Positions 47,248 through 56,078 of a stretch of DNA of 64,000 nucleotides are shown piece after piece. Each line of letters starts with the position of its first letter. Position 1 is the first letter of the stretch. A program made the position numbers and the translations under genes. Location: NCBI RefSeq assembly GCF_001657475.1, contig NZ_LXEY01000010.1:1-64000 (forward strand). Reading direction: 5' to 3'. The notes beneath the pieces were generated by a model. The model was not told where the DNA came from, made no database searches, and worked only from the letters and a program-made list of their open reading frames with translations. Source of the DNA: Enteractinococcus helveticum. GTDB lineage: Bacteria; Actinomycetota; Actinomycetes; Actinomycetales; Micrococcaceae.

Positions 47248-47493
47248 TCATTCCCGACCGGCAGCTAAGTCTGCCCTGAGCTCTGCTTCCAACTCTTCCC
47301 GGTCGAAGCCTAACGACGAGATGGCATCATCCAGATCCGTCCGTTGACCGCTATCCCTCGCTAGGCGAGACAACAGTAGGATACCGTCATGCAGGTCTTC
47401 ACCCTGCTCGACAGAGCGCATAAGACTGGATATACCTCTCGAGGCAGCCTCCACACCAGAGGCAATTCGCGGCGTACCTTTGTGGTCAGGCAT
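47248..47493 (-). CDS. small hypothetical protein
   Basis: The product is 81 residues from ATG 47493, or 98 residues from 47544. It is acidic and helical (ASGVEAASRGISSLMRSVEQ, FDREELEAELRADLAAGRE), with no recognised family. There is no RBS, but TATAGTTTAAAT lies right before ATG 47493, which could mean a leaderless transcript. Coding is likely from residue composition but not certain. The longer form would start inside the terminator hairpin of the monooxygenase gene, which also favours ATG 47493. 47022-47247 shows no other gene. Confidence 0.5.
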   Translation of the reverse strand: MPDHKGTPRIASGVEAASRGISSLMRSVEQGEDLHDGILLLSRLARDSGQRTDLDDAISSLGFDREELEAELRADLAAGRE

Positions 47494-47538
47494 ATTTAAA
47501 CTATAGAACGAGCCACCGGTTTCCAACAGGGGTCCAGG

Positions 47539-47583
47539 GAACACGCTGACGACCAGGAATGAGCCCTGGCCGTCAGCGTGTTC
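47539..47583 (-). terminator. hairpin terminator of the aromatic monooxygenase gene
   Basis: The arms 47539-47557 and 47565-47583 pair over 19 bp with one mismatch (GAACACGCTGACG at the base) around a 7-nt loop. It is 13 bp after the monooxygenase stop. Confidence 0.75.
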
Positions 47584-47595
47584 TCATGCCTGAGC

Positions 47596-49476
47596 TTATG
47601 AAGCCACAAGGCTGGCAGAGCGAACCGTAGGGAATACTCCGCTGAGAAACGCTTCGAGTTCTTCCGTTTCATCCAGTGGGAAGACTCCGGCAACATACTG
47701 ATCGGGGCGTACAACCACGACTGCGCCGTCGCGGGAGATAGAACGCTGCTCGAAAATGTCGTGGTCTTCAAGGATTCCGAAGGCCTTCTCGACGTCAGTT
47801 AGCCCCAAACGTCCCGTTTTCGGTTTGAATGTCGCAGGAATATCTGACATATCGAAATCGGTGTAGTGCTGCTGGTGGATGAGTTTGAGGTCAAATACTT
47901 CATGCGACAGGGCTTCACCCGCCCAGTCTGCCCAGGCCTGCAAAGTCTCTGATTCACCTGGTGCAGCCGCGTCAGCAAAGACGTACACGCGCCAGCGGCC
48001 GTCTGCCGTGTGCTCGTGACCGAGGTGTGTGGGTACCAGATCACAAACTCGTCCTGTCATTGCAGATTTGAAGCGACGACCGACCGGGAACCCAGCCGCC
48101 AGGTGCTGATGGCGCTCATCGGCGGTAATCATCGACGGGTCATAATCGGTGAGATAGCCGGCGTTGAATTCAGCGGTCTGCTGGTAGAACTTCTCAATTT
48201 CGGCTGGGTCTTCGAACTCGTCATTTGGCTGCGCCATAAGAGCTGACCATTGCTTATCGAATTCGATCAGTTTATGCGCAATGTCCTTGCGCTCGTCGGC
48301 ATAGGTGCGCAGCAGCTCTTTTGGACTGTTGCCGGATAACACGTGGCCGAGTTTCCAACCGAGGTTGAAGCCGTCTTGCATCGAAACGTTCATGCCTTGG
48401 CCGGCTTGAGCAGAGTGGGTATGACAGGCGTCGCCGACAATAAAGACGCTCGGGTCATCTGTGCCGGTTTTGTCTGAGGCTCGGTCGTCAAAGTGCTCCG
48501 TGACGCGGTGGCCAACTTCGTAGACCGAGTGCCACACGACTTCTTTGACGTCGATCGAGTACGGATGCAGGATCTCGTTGGCTTGGGCAATGATGTCTTC
48601 CACCGGGGTATTGCGGATGGCACGGTCATCGCCTTCGGGCACTTCACCCAGGTCAACGTATAGGCGGAACAGGAAGCCACCCTCACGTGGGATCAGCAAA
48701 ATGTTGCGGCCGATACCGGACTTGACGGTGCATTTCTTGCGAACATCAGGGAAATCGGTGTCCGCAAAGATGTCCATGACACCCCACGCGTGGTTTGCCT
48801 GGTCGCCACGCAATTTATAACCCAATGACCTGCGCACATTGCTGCGAGCGCCGTCGGCACCAACGACGTATTTGGTACGAACCTGGAGTTCTTCACCGAT
48901 ATTTGGACCGGCTGAGCGACGCAGGGTCACAGTCAGCGGGTATTGCGCATTGGGGTCATCTGATTCAACGAAATCGACGAACTCGTAACCGTAGTCTGGT
49001 TCCATTCGCGTCGGTGAGTTTTTCATGAACCGATTGAAGTGGTCAATGATTCTGACCTGGGTAATGAGCATCATTGGCCACTCGCTGTGCTCTTCGGGCA
49101 GTTCACGAACACTCTTTTCGCGAATCACGTTGCGTGGGTTGTCTGGGTCGGGCTTCCAGAAGGCCATGTCCGTGATGGTATGCGCTTCTTCGTAAATCTC
49201 GTGAGCGAAGCCGAATGCTTGGAAGGTTTCCATGGTGCGGGAGTGCACGCCGTCAGCGTTCGCCAGCTCTAGACGGTGGCCCCGCTGTTCAATCATGCGA
49301 GTGTTAACATTCGGAAATCTCGACAGCTGTGCTGCGGTAATGGAACCGGCCGGTCCACAGCCCACAATCAGGACGTCCATTTCTTCTGGAAGTTCCGTTG
49401 GGCGGTCAATGCCGGTCCCCTCTGCGGGCATGGTCAGCGGGTCTTGGGTCTGGTAACCAGAAACATGAAACTGCAT
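47596..49476 (-). CDS. mobA: FAD-dependent aromatic hydroxylase, 3-hydroxybenzoate 4-monooxygenase / phenol 2-monooxygenase type
   Basis: The product is 626 residues, the length of the phenol-hydroxylase/MobA group. GCGPAG at residues 39-44 binds FAD, GADGARSNVRR is the DG fingerprint, and GDACHTHSAQAGQGMNVSMQD is the second FAD motif. The C-terminal about 170 residues are the thioredoxin-like domain of this subgroup. It would hydroxylate a phenolic acid ortho to its OH with NADPH and O2. The divergent AraC regulator supports an inducible stand-alone step. No ring-cleavage enzyme is in the window, so the next steps must lie elsewhere. The gene symbol is by resemblance. Confidence 0.85.
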   Translation of the reverse strand: MQFHVSGYQTQDPLTMPAEGTGIDRPTELPEEMDVLIVGCGPAGSITAAQLSRFPNVNTRMIEQRGHRLELANADGVHSRTMETFQAFGFAHEIYEEAHTITDMAFWKPDPDNPRNVIREKSVRELPEEHSEWPMMLITQVRIIDHFNRFMKNSPTRMEPDYGYEFVDFVESDDPNAQYPLTVTLRRSAGPNIGEELQVRTKYVVGADGARSNVRRSLGYKLRGDQANHAWGVMDIFADTDFPDVRKKCTVKSGIGRNILLIPREGGFLFRLYVDLGEVPEGDDRAIRNTPVEDIIAQANEILHPYSIDVKEVVWHSVYEVGHRVTEHFDDRASDKTGTDDPSVFIVGDACHTHSAQAGQGMNVSMQDGFNLGWKLGHVLSGNSPKELLRTYADERKDIAHKLIEFDKQWSALMAQPNDEFEDPAEIEKFYQQTAEFNAGYLTDYDPSMITADERHQHLAAGFPVGRRFKSAMTGRVCDLVPTHLGHEHTADGRWRVYVFADAAAPGESETLQAWADWAGEALSHEVFDLKLIHQQHYTDFDMSDIPATFKPKTGRLGLTDVEKAFGILEDHDIFEQRSISRDGAVVVVRPDQYVAGVFPLDETEELEAFLSGVFPTVRSASLVAS

Positions 49477-49491
49477 ATCAATCCTTTTGTA

Positions 49492-49744
49492 GTGACACCG
49501 GGTAAGTCTCTTGTCTGAGACTCAAGGAACGCATTCGTCATTGAGCAATGCTTGGATGTGATGTGTCACACAAGCTATCCGCGCCAAGGCCACTTCACAA
49601 CTCAAACCCTCAACTATGGCCGAATAGAACAACGGCCTGTCCTGAAACCTCAATCGTTCAAGATCACAGCACAGGTCGTGGGATAGATATGCTCGAGATA
49701 TCAATGCTGGCACCACTGGTATTTAATTCACACTTGTGACACCG
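49492..49744. promoter_or_regulatory. divergent promoter/operator region, mobA-like and araC-like genes
   Basis: The 385-bp gap holds two exact GTGACACCG copies (49492-49500 and 49736-49744) near the two ends and a TGTCAC element (49564-49569) between them. The spacing and shared motif suggest binding sites for the divergent AraC protein. No gene is supported inside. Confidence 0.4.
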
Positions 49745-49861
49745 CTAACATTGATGCTAGTGTCCCGCGTACTCGCGAAAACAAGCGGTTCCGGCTTTTG
49801 CCTCGCAGAAAAGTTCTTCAGGCGACTCAGTCAAAACGTGGGCAGAGCAAGTGAGGTGGCG

Positions 49862-50827
49862 ATGAGAAACAGCACCAGCAGTGCAATGCAGGATAACTTC
49901 AAATCCTTCTCCACGAAAAATATTCCACACCACGAACGACTGGAATATTGGGAAGCTCATAACGCAGAAGCTCTCATTGGCCTAGATATTCGGCCCCTTC
50001 ATGCCCAAGCATTGGTAGCGCAGCAACATAACCGGGAATCTCCAACAACTCGACTTGCAAAAGTTCGCGGGTCCTCGCAGCTGATTGAGCGCTCCCCCGA
50101 GATGATCAGGAAGCATCCCACCGAGTCCGTGGCACTATTTTTTTGCACACAGGGAGATTCGTTTTATTCCGACGAGAATGGCTCTCACATCTTACAGGCG
50201 GGCCAAATGCTTGCCTGCGATGCGGACACCACTTTTGTGCGCGGCTTTGGTGTTGGGGTGTCCGAAATGGTGATGACGGTGCACATGGATGCGTTCCTGA
50301 AGATATCCGGCGGAAAATCCCTCAAGCAGGCCGAAAAGTTCATCTTCGGCCATGCCACTGACCACCGACCACCCAGTGCAGCGGCCCGGCAAATTGCCCA
50401 ATGGGTCGACCAAGCCCTGGCTGTTTCAGACCAGGAGTGCATAAATACCACGGACACTCATCTGACACTGCTAGAGATGCTGTTCCAAAGCAGCGGCAAT
50501 GACTCAGGCCAGTTATACGAGCAAGCACAACATTTCATGAATAGGCATCTTGAGGATCCGGATTTTCGGCGCGCCGATATCGCCAATTTGTTGCATATGA
50601 GTGAGCGGCAGGTCGCCCGCCTTTTTGCGGCAAATGATACGAGTTTTTCGCGGGAGCTCCTGTCTAAGCGCATCCGGGCAGCTGAACATTTACTCACAAC
50701 CGAGCTCCACACGCCTATTGCCGACATCGCTGGACGCTGCGGTTTTGGTTCTACGGCCCATTTTTCTCGCACATTCCGCGAAATGGTTGGCTACTCGCCA
50801 AGTGAAGCCCGCATACACATCTCCTAA
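49862..50827 (+). CDS. AraC-family regulator of the aromatic monooxygenase
   Basis: The product is 321 residues. The N-terminal part resembles AraC_binding_2 (cupin-like; VALFFCTQGDSFYSDENGSH and a LQAGQMLACD turn). The C-terminal double HTH is FRRADIANLLHMSERQVARL, then IADIAGRCGFGSTAHFSRTF and VGYSPSEAR. ATG 49862 is chosen for GAGG at 49853-49856; the frame is open 42 codons upstream. It is divergent from the mobA-like gene, which it probably activates. Confidence 0.88.
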   Translation: MRNSTSSAMQDNFKSFSTKNIPHHERLEYWEAHNAEALIGLDIRPLHAQALVAQQHNRESPTTRLAKVRGSSQLIERSPEMIRKHPTESVALFFCTQGDSFYSDENGSHILQAGQMLACDADTTFVRGFGVGVSEMVMTVHMDAFLKISGGKSLKQAEKFIFGHATDHRPPSAAARQIAQWVDQALAVSDQECINTTDTHLTLLEMLFQSSGNDSGQLYEQAQHFMNRHLEDPDFRRADIANLLHMSERQVARLFAANDTSFSRELLSKRIRAAEHLLTTELHTPIADIAGRCGFGSTAHFSRTFREMVGYSPSEARIHIS

Positions 50828-50884
50828 CGCCCGCTGCCCTGGTCAACCGGCCACGACACTTGATCAAGCCGCTAAGCCCCTGCT

Positions 50885-52342
50885 TTAGCCAGCAACCTGC
50901 TCCAGCACTTCAGCCTTTGAGCGTTCCGTAGCAGCCGCACTGTATTGCCCAAACGCTCCGCGGAACGCTGCCGCCGGGTGCGTTGCGGGTAAGCGATCTT
51001 CACCGGTGAGTCGGCCGCGCAGAGTCCTCGCATTGTTGTTTTGCAATTCATCGGCAGATCGAGCCATTCCTCGACGACGTAGTTCGGGGATAATGTGCTC
51101 AATGAATTCAACGTAACTCCCGGGCAATGTTGCATTGATGACGTTGATGCCATCAATGCCCGCGTCCTGCCACCGCTCGAGTTCATCCACGATCTGCTCC
51201 GGGGTTCCGGTGATCCGTGTTGCCTGCGCCCGGAAACGTGCCAGATCACGCACCGTCATGTTCCGATCCGGCGTCATGTTTTGCAGCTCCAGCAGATGCC
51301 CACGAGAGCCTTCGGTTGTGAGCTCACCAATCGGGGTATCCAGTGGCAAATAGCCTAGATCAACACCCAAGCTGCCACCGGTGTGAGCGATCAATGCGTG
51401 ATCATCCAGCGACTCGTCAAGATCGGCAGCTTGGGCGCGAGCCGCTGCCTCCGTGGAACCTACGACGAACGAGAGGCCCTGAATAAATTTCACATCCTGC
51501 GGGTCGCGGCCAAATGTGGCGGCACGACGACGAACATCAGCCGCGTGCTCCTTGGCCTGTTCTATGCGTGGGGCCATCGAAAACGTCGCTTCCGCGTGTT
51601 CGGCGGCAACCTGACGCCCCCGCGGTGACGAGCCTGCTTGGAAGAGCAACGGGGTGCGCTGGGGTGAGGGTGATGACAGGTGCGGTCCATCCACCTGATA
51701 GTTATCGCTGCGGTGATAAATTTTGGCGACTTTCGCCGGATCCGCATGCAGGCCAACCCCACGGTCATGTGCTCGCGTTTTATCCGCCAGCAGAGCGTCA
51801 TCTTCCCAAGAACCCTCCCAAAGTTTATAGCAGACCTCCAGGTATTCTTCGGCCAGATCATACCGATCATCATGCCGTGCCAGCCCCGGCCCACCGTAGT
51901 TGCGGTGTGCGTTCTCCAGGGCTGAGGTCACGACATTCCATCCGACCCGGCCACCAGTCAGATGATCCAGAGTGCTCAGCTGCCGAGCAAAGGTGTACGG
52001 ATGGGTCTGAATAACCGAAGACGTCAGGGCCAAGCCGATCCGTTGAGTCGTCGCGGCCAGGGCAGACAATAAGACCAGTGGATCATTCGCCGGGATCTGC
52101 AACCCACGGCGAACATGCGAGGCCCAACCACCTTCGTGATCACCATATACCCCTACGACGTCGGCGAAGAAGGCGATATCAAACCCACCGTCTTCGAGAG
52201 TCTGTACCAGTTCCACCCAGTGCTGGAGTTCGTTGAAGCGGTGCTGTTGGGCTTCTTCACGTCGCCAAGCACCGCCCAAAATGTGGCTGGTGGTATTCAT
52301 CATGAATGCCGACAGGATCAGCGGACGGCGTGGACGTGACAT
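50885..52342 (-). CDS. LLM-class FMN-dependent monooxygenase, NtaA/SnaA/DmoA type
   Basis: The product is 485 residues, typical of the NtaA/SnaA branch of bacterial luciferase-like enzymes. Marks are DIAFFADVVGVYG near the N-terminus, the FMN-binding HPYTFARQLSTLDHLTGGRV, then GWNVVTSALENAHRNYGGPG and the C-terminal FQAGSSPRGRQVAAEHAEA. The family uses FMNH2 from a reductase to cleave C-S or C-N bonds or to oxygenate. Being the last gene of the met-type uptake operon behind a SAM riboswitch, a role in releasing sulfur from an organosulfur compound is the best inference. A C-terminal extension of about 30 residues is poorly conserved. Confidence 0.88.
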   Translation of the reverse strand: MSRPRRPLILSAFMMNTTSHILGGAWRREEAQQHRFNELQHWVELVQTLEDGGFDIAFFADVVGVYGDHEGGWASHVRRGLQIPANDPLVLLSALAATTQRIGLALTSSVIQTHPYTFARQLSTLDHLTGGRVGWNVVTSALENAHRNYGGPGLARHDDRYDLAEEYLEVCYKLWEGSWEDDALLADKTRAHDRGVGLHADPAKVAKIYHRSDNYQVDGPHLSSPSPQRTPLLFQAGSSPRGRQVAAEHAEATFSMAPRIEQAKEHAADVRRRAATFGRDPQDVKFIQGLSFVVGSTEAAARAQAADLDESLDDHALIAHTGGSLGVDLGYLPLDTPIGELTTEGSRGHLLELQNMTPDRNMTVRDLARFRAQATRITGTPEQIVDELERWQDAGIDGINVINATLPGSYVEFIEHIIPELRRRGMARSADELQNNNARTLRGRLTGEDRLPATHPAAAFRGAFGQYSAAATERSKAEVLEQVAG

Positions 52343-52385
52343 GGGGGCTCCTTGCTTCGAGGGGTTTCGAACGTGTTGTCGTGCG

Positions 52386-53285
52386 CTACTCGGCTAGGTA
52401 GGTTTGCCAGCGCTGCTCAATATTTTCCGTGGTGTAGGCACCGTTGAATGCGATCGCCCCGTCAAGGTATTCCGTGTACCAGTCTTGGACTTCTTGGGAA
52501 TGCAGGGCTTGTTCTAGAGCTTGAATCTTTTCGCTGTCTCGGTGGCCTTCTTCAACTCCGACGACGACGGTGAAGTCAAAAGGGTCCTCGAAATCTTCAA
52601 ATGCCAGGAGGGTATCTTCGACGTCATACCCGGCTTCGGTTTGAAAGCGGATCGTGGAGAATCCTGCGTCAACATCGGGCAACGTTTGGGCTGACGACTG
52701 CTGGTCAATCTCCACGAACTGCAGATTCTTTGGGTTGTCAGTGATGGCATCCTGGGATAGTTCAGTCACCGGAACCGATTCGTCAATACTGATGAGCCCT
52801 TCTGCAGCCAATAAGTGGATGGCCCGCCCATTATTGGAACGATCCACGGGCAGTGAGATGGTTGCTCTCTCGGGCAAATCGGCAAGCGCATCGTGTTTCA
52901 GAGAAAAGATACCGGATGGTGCGTCATAGACGGTGAATGCGGGTTCAACTGCGGTGTCGTTATCAGCATTGAATTGGCGTAGATATGCTGCGTGCTGGAA
53001 GAAATTCGCATCATATTCGCCCTCGGAGACGACCTGATTCGGTTGCACAATGTCCGTCACATATGTCGGTTGCAGATCCCAGCCATCTTCTGCCAATAGC
53101 TCACGAGCAATCTCGGTTGGTTCTTGGTACGGTGCGGACTCGGTGACAATAAGTTTGATCGTACGGTCCTCAGATTCTTGCACGGTCGGAGCCGCTTGGG
53201 TCAATCCGCAGCCACCCAGTGCAAATGCTGCCAGGGTCAGGCTGATGGTCCCAAAGTGACGCTTGGTTGGAAGAATATTTTGCAT
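52386..53285 (-). CDS. metQ: MetQ/NlpA substrate-binding lipoprotein (copy 1)
   Basis: The product is 299 residues. A lipoprotein signal peptide ends in ALGGC with Cys26. The rest shows the NlpA family pattern: IKLIVTESAPYQEPTEIARE, then QPNQVVSEGEYDANFFQHAAYLR-type motif split across the binding cleft, and FVEIDQQSSAQTLPDVDA. It binds methionine or a related sulfur compound outside the membrane. ATG 53285 is preferred over GTG 53306, which would overlap the upstream gene. It is a tandem paralogue of 53303-54220. Confidence 0.92.
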   Translation of the reverse strand: MQNILPTKRHFGTISLTLAAFALGGCGLTQAAPTVQESEDRTIKLIVTESAPYQEPTEIARELLAEDGWDLQPTYVTDIVQPNQVVSEGEYDANFFQHAAYLRQFNADNDTAVEPAFTVYDAPSGIFSLKHDALADLPERATISLPVDRSNNGRAIHLLAAEGLISIDESVPVTELSQDAITDNPKNLQFVEIDQQSSAQTLPDVDAGFSTIRFQTEAGYDVEDTLLAFEDFEDPFDFTVVVGVEEGHRDSEKIQALEQALHSQEVQDWYTEYLDGAIAFNGAYTTENIEQRWQTYLAE

Positions 53286-53302
53286 GAGAAGTTTTCTTTC
53301 AG

Positions 53303-54220
53303 TCACTCGGCGGTGAATTCTGACCAGATTTCCTGGGCATTTTCGGTGGTGATGTCATCGTTGTATTCAATGGCGCCGTCAAGATACTTGGCAAACCATT
53401 CTTGGACCTCGGGTGACTGATACGCGCGCTGGAGTGCTTGGGTTTTTTCAGAGTCTTGTTCACCAGGCTGCACAGCGATCACGTTGGTGTAGGGACGGCG
53501 CACGTCGTCATCTTCTTCTAGTGCCAGTGCGACGTCGTGAACATCGTGGCCTGCCTCGGCAACAAGACGAGCGAACGCGAAACCAGCATCCACATCGGTG
53601 AGTGTGTGGGCTGAAGACTGCTGATCAATTTCAATGAACTGAAAATTCTTGGGGTTATCGATGATATCGGCTTGCGATAACTCGGTGACAGGCACGGACT
53701 CATCGATTTCGAGAAGACCGTGATCGGCCAGCAGCTTGATGCCGCGCCCGTTATTGGCGGTGTCCACGGCCAGTGAGATTTCCGCGCCGTCAGGTAGCTC
53801 TTCGAATGAGTCGTATTGTAATGAGAAGATCCCGGAGGGTTGGTAGTAGGTAGAAAATGCAGGTTCCACCTCGGTGCCATTATCTGCGTTGAATTGTCGT
53901 AGATAGGCCAGGTGTTGGAAATAGTTGGCGTCATACTCACCCTGGGAAACCACTTGGTTGGGCTGCACAATATCTGTGACGTAGGTGGTCTCGAGTTCCC
54001 AACCGTCTTCCGCTAGCAGTTCGCGGGCAATTTCCGTGGGTTCTTGGTAAGGGGCAGATTCGGTGACGATCACGGTGATGGTCTTATCTGATGCGTCGCC
54101 CTCTGTGGAGCTAGCTTGAGTCAAACCGCAACTTGTTAACGCAAGTGCGGCCAGTGCGCCCAGCCCAACCGTGATCTTACGACGGAAGCTGGAAGTGGTT
54201 TGGGTAGCGAAAAATGGCAT
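53303..54220 (-). CDS. metQ: MetQ/NlpA substrate-binding lipoprotein (copy 2)
   Basis: The product is 305 residues. The signal peptide ends in the lipobox LTSC with Cys31. The mature part has TVIVTESAPYQEPTEIAREL, a QVVSQGEYDANYFQHLAYLR motif and IEIDQQSSAHTLTDVDAGFA, closely parallel to copy 1. Ligand-contact regions between the copies differ (for example SIRLV-type loops at about 200-230), so they may bind different ligands, such as L- and D-methionine or sulfoxides (inference). It lies between metI and copy 1. Confidence 0.92.
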   Translation of the reverse strand: MPFFATQTTSSFRRKITVGLGALAALALTSCGLTQASSTEGDASDKTITVIVTESAPYQEPTEIARELLAEDGWELETTYVTDIVQPNQVVSQGEYDANYFQHLAYLRQFNADNGTEVEPAFSTYYQPSGIFSLQYDSFEELPDGAEISLAVDTANNGRGIKLLADHGLLEIDESVPVTELSQADIIDNPKNFQFIEIDQQSSAHTLTDVDAGFAFARLVAEAGHDVHDVALALEEDDDVRRPYTNVIAVQPGEQDSEKTQALQRAYQSPEVQEWFAKYLDGAIEYNDDITTENAQEIWSEFTAE

Positions 54221-54266
54221 GGAAAATCCTCGTGAGGTCGATAAAAGTATGAGTAGCTGGGGTGGT

Positions 54267-54929
54267 TTAGAGGCGTTTGTCAGTCACGCGGGCTAGCCGA
54301 TTGCCGCCCCATTGCACCATGGTGACAAGCAGGACCATTAGCACGACGGCGATGATCATCACCGGGGTTTCGTAGCGGTAGTAGCCGTAGCGAATTGCAA
54401 AGTCACCGATCCCGCCGCCTCCGACTAATCCGACCATTGCCGAGTAGGAAATGAAGCTGACGGTAGTGATGGTGATGGAACCGATGATGCCGGGTTTTGC
54501 GTCGACGAGCAGGACGTTGCGGATGATTTGGCCGCGCGTTGCACCCATGGCTCGCGAAGCCTCTACTGCTCCCGTGCCCAGTTGGGTGATGTTTTGTTCC
54601 ACCAGTCGAGCAAAATACGGGATGGCGTTAATGGTCAGCGGCACAATAGCCGCCGCGGTACCGACTGTCGTGCCCACAACGAACCGAGTGAACGGAATGA
54701 TGGCGATCAGCAAGATGAGAAACGGGAATGATCGCAGCATGTTCACCAGGCCACTGACAAACGCATGCAACTTGGGTTGCGGCGCAATCGAGCCGGGTGC
54801 GTGGACAAAAAGCCAGATACCTAACGGGGTGCCGAGTAATACGGCGATGGGGATGGCCACGCCGATCATCGCGAAGGTCTCAAGCAGGGCTTGGACAAGT
54901 TCGGGACGAAGTTCGATAATCCGTTCCAT
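54267..54929 (-). CDS. metI: MetI-type ABC transporter permease
   Basis: The product is 220 residues with five membrane segments, the standard MetI size. The EAA loop is EASRAMGATRGQIIRNVLLV, followed by GLVGGGGIGDFAIRYGYYRY. The start overlaps the metN stop region (ATG 54929 shares the junction), so metN and metI are coupled. Confidence 0.93.
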   Translation of the reverse strand: MERIIELRPELVQALLETFAMIGVAIPIAVLLGTPLGIWLFVHAPGSIAPQPKLHAFVSGLVNMLRSFPFLILLIAIIPFTRFVVGTTVGTAAAIVPLTINAIPYFARLVEQNITQLGTGAVEASRAMGATRGQIIRNVLLVDAKPGIIGSITITTVSFISYSAMVGLVGGGGIGDFAIRYGYYRYETPVMIIAVVLMVLLVTMVQWGGNRLARVTDKRL

Positions 54930-55783
54930 TAGGCCTGGCCTCCTGCAACCGCAACTGGTTCACGATCAATTACATGCCCAACGGGAGCCTTAGCAGTCGA
55001 GGTGGCTGCACCTTTCGGGCCACGGTCCACCCGAATGCCGTCCGAGACCAGGTACTTGCCGATGGCGGTAGCCGGTTCGAATCCTGGGTCGTGGAGCTGG
55101 TGTGCTGGAAACCGTTCGACGATCCTGCCAGCTTCCATCACTGCCACGTGATCGGTCAGTGCTTTAACGACTTCCATTTCGTGAGTCACGACGACAACGG
55201 TGATGTCTAGTTCACGATTGATATCGGCAAGATATTGCAGCACCGTCGCTGTGGTAAATGGGTCCAGTGCTGAGGTTGGCTCATCACACAGCAAAACGCG
55301 CGGGCGGGTAGCCAGGGCTCTGGCAATAGCCACCCGTTGTTTCTGTCCGCCCGATAGCTGTGCCGGATACGCGTCTGCTTTTTCCACGATGTCAACGATT
55401 CTCAACGCCTCGGCGGCACGGTCACGGCGGTCACGACTGTTCTTGACACCCGCAAATTTCAGTGACAGCTCGACATTTTGTACCACGGTGAGGTTATTAA
55501 CCAGGTTGAAGCCCTGAAAAATCATACCGATCTGATGACGAGCCTGTCGGAGCTCCTCGTCATTCAGCTGAGTCAAGTCCGTGCCATCGAGGATGACTTG
55601 TCCCTGGGTGGGACGTTCCAGCAGGTTGATATTGCGTAATAGGGTGGATTTTCCGGCGCCGGAGAATCCGATAATGCCTTGGATACTGCCCCGCGGTATG
55701 TCTAAGCTGACGTCGTCAACCGCTGTCACAGGATCTTTTCCACGCGCGGTAAACACGGTTGAAACATTGCACAAAGAAATCAT
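54929..55783 (-). CDS. metN: MetN-type ABC transporter ATPase lacking the NIL domain
   Basis: The product is 284 residues. Walker A GFSGAGKS is at residues 39-46, the signature is QLSGGQKQRVAIARAL, and Walker B is VLLCDEPTSALD. Typical MetN proteins have about 340 residues with a C-terminal NIL/ACT-like domain that mediates inhibition by methionine. This protein ends about 60 residues earlier, so that feedback domain is missing or reduced. ATG 55783 is chosen because GGAG (55790-55793) is 6 nt upstream; TTG 55786 is in frame. Control is likely through the preceding SAM riboswitch instead. Confidence 0.92.
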   Translation of the reverse strand: MISLCNVSTVFTARGKDPVTAVDDVSLDIPRGSIQGIIGFSGAGKSTLLRNINLLERPTQGQVILDGTDLTQLNDEELRQARHQIGMIFQGFNLVNNLTVVQNVELSLKFAGVKNSRDRRDRAAEALRIVDIVEKADAYPAQLSGGQKQRVAIARALATRPRVLLCDEPTSALDPFTTATVLQYLADINRELDITVVVVTHEMEVVKALTDHVAVMEAGRIVERFPAHQLHDPGFEPATAIGKYLVSDGIRVDRGPKGAATSTAKAPVGHVIDREPVAVAGGQA

Positions 55784-55791
55784 CAATCACT

Positions 55792-55886
55792 CCATTGGTC
55801 CTGGCAGTAGCACCGTCCAACTTGGTGAAACAAGGTGGTGGTTGCTGCGACGTCAACGAGCCAGATCTCTCAGTCGCTCTAAATGG
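55792..55886 (-). ncRNA. SAM-I-type (S-box) riboswitch upstream of metN
   Basis: On the minus strand the RNA has P1 arms CCAUU (55886-55882) and AAUGG (55796-55792). Between them lie the S-box core strings CUGGCUCGUUGAC, GCAGCAACC and GGUGCUACUGCCAG in the usual order and spacing. The 3' P1 strand overlaps the GGAG ribosome-binding site of metN (55793-55790), so SAM binding, which stabilises P1, would block translation. There is no room for a separate terminator hairpin before the ATG. This assignment is from the recognisable core only, but the fit to a met operon is strong. Confidence 0.85.
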
Positions 55887-56039
55887 TTTGCATGTGAAAG
55901 GCTACCCGACCTTTGTGGAAAGCCACAAGGAGCCAACTCATCAGAAAGTCATAAAGTGTCATGCAGGACACAAAACGGCATGGTTGCAGCGCAACTGGGG
56001 TGCAGCCTGTGCGGGTGTTACTCATGAAAGTGACCATCA

Positions 56040-56076
56040 TGAAGGCTGACCGCACGAATCGTGCGGTCAGCCTTCA
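56040..56076. terminator. perfect 18-bp hairpin
   Basis: The arms 56040-56057 and 56059-56076 are perfectly complementary (TGAAGGCTGACC at the base, CCGCAC/GTGCGG at the top). It lies between the met riboswitch and the cluster B operon. It probably terminates the cluster B minus-strand transcript ahead of the riboswitch. Confidence 0.7.
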
Positions 56077-56078
56077 CT

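Noticed and set aside
55787..55900. Attenuator-type terminator for metN
   Set aside because: No second hairpin with a U-run lies between the riboswitch core and the start codon; sequestration of the RBS by P1 is the simpler mechanism.
55759..56049. 96-residue plus-strand frame antisense to the met leader
   Set aside because: It is the complement of the riboswitch and the metN start, whose conserved elements explain the sequence better.
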